Below, piece after piece: positions 1-6,346 of a DNA stretch of 9,705 bases. The stretch is taken from assembly GCA_030151565.1 (NCBI GenBank), contig JASLDM010000022.1, positions 1 through 9,705 on the forward strand, written 5' to 3'. The notes beneath the pieces are model-generated. The model ran no database searches. It had not been told where the DNA came from and was given only the letters and a program-made list of their open reading frames with translations. A program made the translations under genes and the position numbers. The first letter of the stretch is position 1; every line of letters starts with the position of its first letter. This DNA comes from Flavobacterium sp. GTDB taxonomy: Bacteria > Bacteroidota > Bacteroidia > Flavobacteriales > Flavobacteriaceae.

Positions 1-551
1 TGCGCTCCAATCGGGTTGAAATAACGCAATAAAATAGCTTGTATTCCTGTTACTTTAGCCGTATCTGTAATAATTTCCTCACCTATTTGCTTGGTGTTTC
101 CATAAGGAGAAAATGCAGCTTGCACAGCAGCTGCCTCCGTAATAGGCATACTTTCTGCCTGTCCGTAAACCGTACAAGAAGAACTAAATATAAAACTAGC
201 ACGTGGCTTTTGTTCCAATTCTTGAAGCAAATAAATAAGAGGTGCTAAATTGTTTTCATAATACAACAAAGGTTTCTCTACACTTTCGCCAACCGCTTTT
301 GAAGCCGCAAAATGAATAACCCCTTCTATATCGTGGTGTCTTGAAAAAAGTGCTTGAACCGCTTCTTTTTTACGTAAATCCAGTTGTTCAAAAAAAGGCT
401 TTTTACCCGTGATTTCTGTAATACCATCCAAAACATCTAGTGTTGAATTGGATAAATCATCAGCAATAACCACTTCAAATCCTTGTTCTTGTAATTCAAC
501 AACTGTGTGCGATCCAATAAATCCAAGGCCACCCGTTATCAGTACTTTCAT
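1..551 (-). CDS. galE: UDP-glucose 4-epimerase, N-terminal part (cut by left edge)
   Basis: This cytoplasmic NAD-dependent enzyme interconverts UDP-glucose and UDP-galactose, in the Leloir pathway and in supplying sugars for surface polysaccharides. Translating the reverse strand from the ATG at 549-551 gives MKVLITGGLGFIGSHTVVEL, a Rossmann-fold start with the GxxGxxG NAD-binding motif at about residues 7-13. Further motifs follow in the family order: HFAASKAVGESV, then SSSCTVYG, then YGNTK (the YxxxK catalytic pair), then RYFNPIGA just before the window edge. About 183 codons are present of a usual length near 340, so the substrate-binding C-terminal half lies outside. The frame is open throughout with no sign of damage. 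Other extended-SDR epimerases are possible, but the SSSCTVYG and RYFNPIGA blocks are typical of GalE. No partner gene is visible on this side. Confidence 0.93.
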   Translation of the reverse strand, partial: MKVLITGGLGFIGSHTVVELQEQGFEVVIADDLSNSTLDVLDGITEITGKKPFFEQLDLRKKEAVQALFSRHHDIEGVIHFAASKAVGESVEKPLLYYENNLAPLIYLLQELEQKPRASFIFSSSCTVYGQAESMPITEAAAVQAAFSPYGNTKQIGEEIITDTAKVTGIQAILLRYFNPIGA

Positions 552-572
552 ATCTTTAATATAGCTTTTGGG

Positions 573-580
573 TAAAATTA
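573..580 (-). promoter_or_regulatory. Possible -7 promoter element for galE
   Basis: Read on the minus strand this is TAATTTTA, one base from the Bacteroidota -7 consensus TAnnTTTG, and it lies 21 bases before the galE start codon. No TTG was found at the expected -33 position. Two pairs of short direct repeats surround it: AAATTAGC at 575-582 and 593-600, and TAGCTTTT at 562-569 and 579-586. The assignment is weak, because AT-rich spacers give such matches by chance. Confidence 0.3.
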
Positions 581-912
581 GCTTTTTTTGTGAAATTAGC
601 ACCCTAACTTCAAAGTTCTTTTTTTAAAAAACACCGCTTTAGACGCCCTTTTACACACGCTATCGGTCAAGAAATTAGGAACTACGGTGCACACCACACA
701 CCTAAACACTAAATAATCAAAAGATTACATTTGTTTTTTAGTTTCATTTGGTTCCCACACCTATGGATTCTGAAGTTCCTTTCTCATCTTAAAATAGTAG
801 TCTAACGCATAGATCTAGTGTTGGTAAAAGAAATTCTCATCGGATTTAAACAAACAGAACACCCTTAAATAGCACGAAACAAGATGTTTTTAGGAAAGGA
901 AAATCTATTAAT

Positions 913-935
913 CACAAAATAATAGTAATTTTGTG
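913..935. repeat. 8-base inverted repeat over the mutS2 promoter
   Basis: CACAAAAT at 913-920 and ATTTTGTG at 928-935 are perfect inverted arms with a 7-base spacer. The right arm covers the TTTTG of the -7 element at 926-933. It could be an operator for a dimeric regulator. No T run follows, so a terminator is unlikely. Confidence 0.4.
926..933 (+). promoter_or_regulatory. -7 promoter element for mutS2-DCC operon
   Basis: TAATTTTG matches the Bacteroidota primary-sigma -7 consensus TAnnTTTG fully and ends 23 bases before the mutS2 ATG, which implies a short leader of roughly 15-20 bases. The matching -33 TTG is not evident near 904-906 (TCT there), so strength is uncertain. Confidence 0.55.
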
Positions 936-956
936 TTTTATTCCTAGAGAAAATCA

Positions 957-3128
957 ATGACTTCAATTCATAATAAAACATTACAAGATTTAGAATTTGA
1001 GACGGTATTAACCACCGTATCGGAACTGTGTGTAACGGAAAATGGAAAGGAAAAAGCTTTTGAAATAGCTCCATTTCGCCACAAGGAAGAAACGCTCAAA
1101 GCACTTCAACAAACGTCTGAATATGTAGCTTCGTTCACAAATAACAACGTGATTCCGAACCACTATTTTGACGCCATCGCTTATGAACTCAAGTTTTTGG
1201 CGATTGAAGACAGTTTTCTTGAAGTAAGCAGCTTTAAAAAAATCGCGAGTTTAGTAGATACTGCACTTGCTTTGATTCTATACTTTAAAAAGTTTGAAGA
1301 TTATTATCCTTATTTATATCAAGATGTAGCAGAAATTCCTGTAGAGAAAGCTATTCTTAAAGAAATAGATCAGGTACTGGATAAATATGGTGAGATTAAA
1401 GACAATGCCTCTCTGGATTTAATGAATATCCGCAAGCAAATTAATTTGGTACGCGGAAAAATCAACCAAAGTTTTGGATCAGCATTAACGCAATACAACA
1501 GCTCTGGTTATCTAGACGACATTCGAGAAACCGTTGTGGAAAACAGACGTGTATTGGCTGTATTGGCGATGTATAGACGCAAAGTAAAAGGAAGCGTATT
1601 AGGACAATCCAAAACAGGAAGCATCGTATATATTGAACCAGAAGCTACGCTACGCTATTCTAGAGAGCTCAACAATCTTGAATATGAAGAACGCGAAGAA
1701 ATTACACGTATTTTAAAAGCGTTGACCAATGTTATTCGTCCGTATCGCGAATTGTTAGTGAGCTACCAAGATTTACTGACGCAAATAGACATTACAGCGG
1801 CCAAAGCTAAATACGCCAATAAGATAAACGGCTTGTTGCCCGAGATTACAGAAGAGCGCAGTTTGTATTTTCGTGAAGCCTTCCACCCTATTTTATTGCT
1901 AAACAACAATAAAAAAAATAAAGTTACCCATCCGCAAACTATAAAACTGGAACAAGATAGCCGCATCATCGTTATCTCAGGTCCTAATGCTGGAGGGAAA
2001 AGTATTACTTTGAAAACCGTTGGTTTACTACAACTGATGTTGCAATGCGGTCTGTTAATTCCCGTTCACGAGCGCAGTCATACGTTTTTGTTTGATAGAA
2101 TACTGACTGATATCGGGGACAATCAGTCCATTGAAAACCACTTGAGTACTTACAGCTACCGATTGAAGAATATGAACTATTTCTTAAAGAAATGCAATTC
2201 TAAAACCCTGTTTTTAATCGATGAGTTTGGTACAGGATCTGACCCGGAATTGGGAGGCGCCTTGGCAGAGACATTTTTGGAGGAATTTTACGATCGGGAA
2301 GCCTATGGAATTATCACGACGCACTATACCAACCTAAAAATACTGGCTAATGAATTGCCTTTTGCAACTAATGCCAATATGCTTTTTGACGAGCGTACAT
2401 TAGAACCTCTATACAAGCTACATTTAGGACAAGCCGGAAGCTCTTTTACTTTTGAAGTAGCGCAGAAAAACGGAATTCCGTATAGCTTGATCAATCGTGC
2501 AAAGAAAAAAGTAGAAGGAGAGAAAGTTCGCTTTGACAAAACTATTGCCACCCTACAAAAAGAGCGTACCAAGTTGGAGAAAACTTCTAAAAACCTTAAA
2601 GAAGAAGAAACCAAAGCACGTGAGGAAGGCAAGAAAATGGAACTTATCAATACGAAGATCCAAGATAAATTGGAACGCTATCAAGAACTTTTTGACGCCA
2701 ACCAACGTTTGGTTTCGCTGGGTCAAAGAGTGGATGATCTTTCTGAAAAATACTTTAACAACAAGAACAAGAAAAACTTGTTTAGTGAACTGTTGAAGCT
2801 CGTAGAGATTGAAAACTCCAAACGCAAGAAAATTACGGTTAAAGAAAAGAAAGCTATTGAGGTAAAACAACAAGCCCTTTTACAAGAAGTAGAAGTCAAA
2901 GTTGAAAAGATACGCGAGGAGAAAAAAGAAGAAAAAATAAAACAAAAGATAGAGGCGCAAAACAAGCCTAAATTCCCATTAAAGGTAGGTGATCGCGTGC
3001 GTATGACCGATGGAAAAGCAGTGGGAAGTATCGATTTAATAGAGAAAAACAGAGCGACTGTCAATTACGGTTTCTTTACATCTAAAGTAGACTTGGATGC
3101 CTTAGAACTCGTAGAACGAAAAAAATAA
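957..3128 (+). CDS. mutS2: MutS2-family DNA-binding ATPase lacking the Smr nuclease domain
   Basis: MutS2 proteins are homodimeric ATPases that bind branched DNA or, in Bacillus, collided ribosomes. They do not do classical mismatch repair. The N-terminus (LQDLEFETVLTTVSEL) and the helical lever region at about 60-300 fit MutS2, with no MutS mismatch-recognition domain. The ATPase domain shows Walker A GPNAGGKS at 342-349, Walker B LFLIDEF with D422 and E423, and the TTH switch with H456. A long Lys/Glu-rich coiled coil follows at about 514-673. Then comes a small KOW-like segment at about 674-719 (VGDRVRMTDGKAVGSIDLIE). The protein then stops at residue 723. Typical MutS2 is about 780 residues and ends in an Smr domain with an LDLRG motif; no such motif is present. 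The start follows the -7 box closely and has no strong ribosome-binding site. The DCC gene begins 2 bases after the stop. The DNA or ribosome role of this shortened form is unknown. Confidence 0.93.
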   Translation: MTSIHNKTLQDLEFETVLTTVSELCVTENGKEKAFEIAPFRHKEETLKALQQTSEYVASFTNNNVIPNHYFDAIAYELKFLAIEDSFLEVSSFKKIASLVDTALALILYFKKFEDYYPYLYQDVAEIPVEKAILKEIDQVLDKYGEIKDNASLDLMNIRKQINLVRGKINQSFGSALTQYNSSGYLDDIRETVVENRRVLAVLAMYRRKVKGSVLGQSKTGSIVYIEPEATLRYSRELNNLEYEEREEITRILKALTNVIRPYRELLVSYQDLLTQIDITAAKAKYANKINGLLPEITEERSLYFREAFHPILLLNNNKKNKVTHPQTIKLEQDSRIIVISGPNAGGKSITLKTVGLLQLMLQCGLLIPVHERSHTFLFDRILTDIGDNQSIENHLSTYSYRLKNMNYFLKKCNSKTLFLIDEFGTGSDPELGGALAETFLEEFYDREAYGIITTHYTNLKILANELPFATNANMLFDERTLEPLYKLHLGQAGSSFTFEVAQKNGIPYSLINRAKKKVEGEKVRFDKTIATLQKERTKLEKTSKNLKEEETKAREEGKKMELINTKIQDKLERYQELFDANQRLVSLGQRVDDLSEKYFNNKNKKNLFSELLKLVEIENSKRKKITVKEKKAIEVKQQALLQEVEVKVEKIREEKKEEKIKQKIEAQNKPKFPLKVGDRVRMTDGKAVGSIDLIEKNRATVNYGFFTSKVDLDALELVERKK

Positions 3129-3130
3129 CT

Positions 3131-3544
3131 ATGGAAACCTGGCCAAAAGACAAAAAAATAGTACTGTTTGACGGAGTATGCAATCTGTGCGACACAACCA
3201 TTCAACGAATTATTAAGGCAGATACAAACGACCAGTTTCGATTTGCTGCTTTGGATTCTGAAATTGGAAACGCAATCTTGAATCACATAGGTGTAGATCG
3301 GACCACTACAGACAGCATCGTTCTCTACGAACCCGGACAAGCCTATTACATCAAGGCAAAGGCAGCACTGCAAATAGCATCTTATTTAGGAGGCGCCTAT
3401 TCACTTCTGAGCATCTTGCAAATTTTCCCTACCTTTATCTTAGATAGTGGCTATGCATATATAGCCAAAAACCGCTATAAATGGTATGGTAAGAAAGAAG
3501 AATGCTTGGTTCCGACAGCAGCGATCAAAGCAAAATTCTTATAA
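3131..3544 (+). CDS. DCC/DUF393 family putative thiol-disulfide oxidoreductase
   Basis: A small protein of 137 residues, the usual length of the DCC (DUF393) family. The signature is FDGVCNLC at 13-20, with the D14xxC17xxC20 pattern that gives the family its name. It sits on a predicted thioredoxin-like first strand, so C17 and C20 could form a redox-active pair. The conserved late block NRYKWYG is at 114-120, followed by a third cysteine, C125. No signal peptide is seen, so it is probably cytoplasmic; the stretch at about 80-112 is fairly hydrophobic but not a clear membrane helix. The ATG lies 2 bases after the mutS2 stop, so translation is probably coupled and both share the promoter at 926-933. 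The family's oxidoreductase label rests mainly on the CxxC motif. Substrate and partner are unknown, and a link to MutS2 is inferred only from spacing. Confidence 0.88.
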   Translation: METWPKDKKIVLFDGVCNLCDTTIQRIIKADTNDQFRFAALDSEIGNAILNHIGVDRTTTDSIVLYEPGQAYYIKAKAALQIASYLGGAYSLLSILQIFPTFILDSGYAYIAKNRYKWYGKKEECLVPTAAIKAKFL

Positions 3545-3599
3545 TCGCTAGAAAACGTATTTTTATTATTAAAAAAGGCTAAATAATTTCACTTAAAAA

Positions 3600-3622
3600 T
3601 AGGCAATGCTTATATTTGCCTA
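3600..3622. repeat. 7-base inverted repeat over the pheT promoter
   Basis: TAGGCAA at 3600-3606 and TTGCCTA at 3616-3622 are perfect inverted arms with a 9-base spacer. The right arm covers the TTG end of the -7 element, a position where a bound dimer would block RNA polymerase. There is no T run, so it is not terminator-like. Whether it works as an operator is inference. Confidence 0.4.
3611..3618 (+). promoter_or_regulatory. -7 promoter element for pheT
   Basis: TATATTTG is a full match to the Bacteroidota -7 consensus TAnnTTTG, ending 22 bases before the pheT ATG. No TTG is present at the expected -33 distance. With no obvious terminator after the DCC gene, some pheT transcript may also come from read-through. 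Confidence 0.6.
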
Positions 3623-3640
3623 CTTATAAAATTTATTCGA

Positions 3641-6073
3641 ATGCATATTTCATACAATTGGTTAAAACAATTCATTAAATTAGACGCTACTCCAGAAGAA
3701 ACTTCTGTTTTACTAACAGACTTAGGTTTAGAAGTTGAAGGCTTAGAACTATACGAAAGCTTAAAAGGAGGTCTAAAAGGTGTAGTGGTTGGACACGTTT
3801 TGTCTTGTGTAAAACATCCTAACGCAGACAAACTTAACGTAACTAAAGTTGATTTAGGAAATGGAGAGGTTGTACAAGTAGTTTGTGGAGCACCAAACGT
3901 AGCAGCAGGACAGAAAGTACCTGTAGCAACTATTGGCACAGAATTGTATGATGCAGAAGGAAATGCATTCCAAATAAAAAAAGGAAAAATACGCGGTGAA
4001 GAAAGCTTTGGAATGATTTGTTCTGAAGTAGAACTAGGTATTGGAACAAACGGAGATGGTATCCTAGTTTTAGATGACAAATGGGCACCTGGAACTCCTG
4101 CTGCTACCCTATTTAACCTAGTTACCGATCAGGTATTTGAAATTGGTCTTACACCAAACCGTTCTGACGCGATGAGTCACTGGGGAGTTGCACGTGATTT
4201 GCGAGCAGGTCTTATGCAAAACACAACCAACACACATACCAATGAAATCATCACACCATCGGTAAGTAAGTTTAAAGTAGAAAAACGCACGTTGAAAATT
4301 GACGTTGCAGTTGAAGATTATAAAAAAGCACCTCGTTATTGTGGGGTAACTATTTCGGGAATTGAAGTAAAAGCATCTCCTGAATGGTTGCAAAATCGTT
4401 TGAAAGCGATTGGAATTACACCAAAAAACAACATTGTTGACGTTACAAACTATGTATTGCACGATTTAGGGCAACCGTTACACGCTTTTGACGTTGCTAA
4501 AATCAAAGGAGGTAAAATCCGTGTAAAAACAGTAGAAGCTGGTACTAAATTCAAAACCCTAGACGGTGTAGAGCGTACCTTACATCAAGATGACTTGATG
4601 ATTTGTGACGAAAAAGAACCACTTTGCTTAGCAGGTGTTTTTGGAGGAGAAAAATCAGGAGTGACAGAGAATACAACAGCTATTTTCTTAGAAAGTGCTT
4701 TTTTCAATCCAGTTATCATCCGTAAAGGTGCTAAACGTCACGGATTAAACACGGACTCATCATTCCGTTTTGAGCGTGGTATCGATCCAACAATTACAGA
4801 ATACGCCTTAAAACACGCTGCTTTATTGATTCAAGATGTAGCTGGTGGAGAAATCACTTCTGATATTGTAGATCTATATCCTAAGAAAATTGAAGACCAT
4901 TCAGTATTCTTAAACTTCAACAACATCAACCGTATTCTTGGAGAAGAAATCTCTAAAGAAACGATCAAGAAGATTTTAGTTTCATTGGATATCAAGGTAA
5001 GCAATATGTCTGATATCGGTTTGGGAATCACTGTTCCAGCATACCGTTGGGATGTAACACGTGAAATTGATGTTATTGAAGAAATCTTAAGAGTTTACGG
5101 ATACAACAACATTAAAATGGCCTCGAAGTTAAACGCGACCATTTCAAACACGTCAAAAACAGACGACTATAAAATTCAAAATATTGTTGCAGATCAATTA
5201 GTTGCTCAAGGTTTTTACGAGATTATGAATAACTCGCTAACAACTCCTGAATACACTAAATTATCGGAACAAATTAATGCTAGCTTACAGGTAGATATTC
5301 TTAACCCATTGAGTTCTGACTTATCTGTAATGCGTCAAACGCTTTTGTTTGGTGGTCTTGAAGCTATTTCTTACAACATCAACAGAAGAAACGGAGATTT
5401 GAAATTCTTTGAATTTGGTAAAAGTTACCACAAGATGATTTCAAACTATGAAGAGGTGAAACACTTTGCTCTTTTCAGTACTGGACAAAACATTAAGGCG
5501 TCTTGGAACACAACACAGAAACCAACAGATTTCTTTGAATTTAAAGGATATATCAATGCTATTTTGGCTCGTTTAGGCATTTCTAAATACACCACACAAC
5601 CCGTTGAAAACGATGTGTTTTCTGAAGGAATTGCATATTATTTAGGATCTGATTTATTAGTAGAGTTTGGTATTCTTAAAAAAGGAATTCTTAAACATTT
5701 TGACATCAAACAAGAAGTTTGTTACGCTCAATTTGCTTGGGAACAAATATTGAAAGTACTTTCTACAAAAATAAAAGTAGCTGAGATTACTAAATTCCCT
5801 TCTGTAAAAAGAGATTACGCTTTGTTGATTGATGAAAAAGTAACGTTTGATTCTATTTTCAACATCGCTAAACAAGTTGATAAAGCACTTATTAAAGATA
5901 TTACCCTATTTGACGTGTATCAAGGCGATAAAGTGGCTGAAGGAATGAAGTCTTACGCTATTTCTATCTTGATGCAAGATGCAAATAAAACACTTACAGA
6001 CGCACAAGTAGACAAAGTAATGAGCAAGATTAAACATCAATTAGAAACGCTTGTAGGCGCTCAATTGAGATAA
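3641..6073 (+). CDS. pheT: Phenylalanine--tRNA ligase beta subunit
   Basis: The beta subunit of the cytoplasmic (alpha-beta)2 phenylalanyl-tRNA synthetase, which charges tRNA-Phe and edits mischarged tyrosine. At 810 residues it is full length for the bacterial form. An N-terminal segment (ISYNWLKQFI) leads into an EMAP-like tRNA-binding domain at about 42-150 (VKHPNADKLNVTKV, VVCGAPNV). FEIGLTPNRSDAMSHWGVARD at about 166-186 is a beta-subunit hallmark. The B3/B4 editing domain spans about 210-395, with NNIVDVTNYVLHDLGQPLHAFD at 263-284 and SSFRFERGID at 373-382. The B5 domain is at about 415-491 (VPAYRWDVTREIDVIEEILR). A catalytic-like core follows, and the C-terminal anticodon-binding FDX-ACB domain is at about 718-810 (FPSVKRDYALLID). 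The alpha-subunit gene pheS is not adjacent, so the subunits are encoded separately. It has its own promoter and terminator. Confidence 0.97.
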   Translation: MHISYNWLKQFIKLDATPEETSVLLTDLGLEVEGLELYESLKGGLKGVVVGHVLSCVKHPNADKLNVTKVDLGNGEVVQVVCGAPNVAAGQKVPVATIGTELYDAEGNAFQIKKGKIRGEESFGMICSEVELGIGTNGDGILVLDDKWAPGTPAATLFNLVTDQVFEIGLTPNRSDAMSHWGVARDLRAGLMQNTTNTHTNEIITPSVSKFKVEKRTLKIDVAVEDYKKAPRYCGVTISGIEVKASPEWLQNRLKAIGITPKNNIVDVTNYVLHDLGQPLHAFDVAKIKGGKIRVKTVEAGTKFKTLDGVERTLHQDDLMICDEKEPLCLAGVFGGEKSGVTENTTAIFLESAFFNPVIIRKGAKRHGLNTDSSFRFERGIDPTITEYALKHAALLIQDVAGGEITSDIVDLYPKKIEDHSVFLNFNNINRILGEEISKETIKKILVSLDIKVSNMSDIGLGITVPAYRWDVTREIDVIEEILRVYGYNNIKMASKLNATISNTSKTDDYKIQNIVADQLVAQGFYEIMNNSLTTPEYTKLSEQINASLQVDILNPLSSDLSVMRQTLLFGGLEAISYNINRRNGDLKFFEFGKSYHKMISNYEEVKHFALFSTGQNIKASWNTTQKPTDFFEFKGYINAILARLGISKYTTQPVENDVFSEGIAYYLGSDLLVEFGILKKGILKHFDIKQEVCYAQFAWEQILKVLSTKIKVAEITKFPSVKRDYALLIDEKVTFDSIFNIAKQVDKALIKDITLFDVYQGDKVAEGMKSYAISILMQDANKTLTDAQVDKVMSKIKHQLETLVGAQLR

Positions 6074-6092
6074 TCACAACATACAATACACC

Positions 6093-6127
6093 AAAAGGCT
6101 ATCGAAATACTTCGATAGCCTTTTTTT
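6093..6127 (+). terminator. Intrinsic terminator after pheT
   Basis: GGCTATCGAA at 6097-6106 and TTCGATAGCC at 6111-6120 form a perfect 10-pair stem with an ATAC loop, followed by seven T residues at 6121-6127. Four A residues at 6093-6096 lengthen the pairing with the T tract. It begins 20 bases after the pheT stop. The opposite strand has only a four-T run, so activity there is probably weaker. Confidence 0.92.
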
Positions 6128-6292
6128 ATACCCACTGCCCTCCTTTAAACATCCAATCTTAGATGACCTACTCAAGAAATCCTTTAAGCAAGAGTCAGAG
6201 TCAATAACACGCTTGCTATAAGCAACTATAATCTTGTCAATACTACTTACGAGTATTTTGAAAGGAGTCGTTCTAAACTAAAACAAAGCAAC
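6128..6292. other. Spacer between convergent terminators
   Basis: No gene is recognised here. A weak inverted repeat, AATACT at 6239-6244 and AGTATT at 6252-6257, has no T run. The 9-base word TCTAAACTA occurs at 6272-6280 and again at 6304-6312, inside the neighbouring terminator; it may be a partial duplication or chance. Confidence 0.5.
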
Positions 6293-6322
6293 AAAAAAAG
6301 CCCTCTAAACTATTTAGAGGGC
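6293..6322 (-). terminator. Intrinsic terminator of the sulfatase-domain gene
   Basis: GCCCTCTAAA at 6300-6309 and TTTAGAGGGC at 6313-6322 form a perfect 10-pair stem with a three-base loop. On the minus strand the stem is followed by seven T residues (A run at 6293-6299). It starts 24 bases after the stop codon of the minus-strand gene ending at 6347. Confidence 0.92.
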
Positions 6323-6346
6323 CTGTTTTATATAAAAAACCAAAGA

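Larger units (their letters stand above)
552..956. other. 405-base intergenic space, no gene recognised
   Basis: This lies between the divergent galE and mutS2 genes. I see no convincing open reading frame, tRNA or known riboswitch. It should contain both promoters: a good -7 match for mutS2 at 926-933 and a weak one for galE at 573-580. In the middle, inverted repeats are nested around a small perfect hairpin. AGGAACT at 678-684 pairs with AGTTCCT at 774-780, ACTAAA at 708-713 pairs with TTTAGT at 737-742, and TAATC at 714-718 pairs with GATTA at 723-727 across an AAAA loop. This could be a small structured RNA or leader, or chance in AT-rich DNA. A short palindrome, AACTT-CA-AAGTT, lies at 606-617. 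Confidence 0.6.

Noticed and set aside
39..248. 69-codon plus-strand frame at the left edge
   Set aside because: It is antisense to galE, whose motifs (SSSCTVYG, YGNTK) are read on the other strand across the same bases.
865..1074. 69-codon minus-strand frame over the start of mutS2
   Set aside because: It covers the mutS2 promoter and first codons, has no family features and is low-complexity Phe/Leu-rich; it is an antisense shadow.
3121..3140. Frameshift or broken end of mutS2 as the cause of the missing Smr domain
   Set aside because: An intact DCC-family gene begins 2 bases after the stop, leaving no room for an Smr remnant, and its FDGVCNLC motif follows within 20 codons.
3545..3599. 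Terminator after the DCC gene
   Set aside because: T-rich and A-rich runs are present but no GC-containing stem precedes them, so an intrinsic terminator is not supported.
3610..4080. 156-codon open frame on the minus strand
   Set aside because: It lies antisense over the start of pheT, whose protein is unmistakable, and its Ser/Pro/Thr-rich translation shows no recognisable domain.
6239..6257. Third hairpin between the convergent genes
   Set aside because: The AATACT/AGTATT stem is only six weak pairs and lacks a following T run; the two flanking terminators already explain termination.
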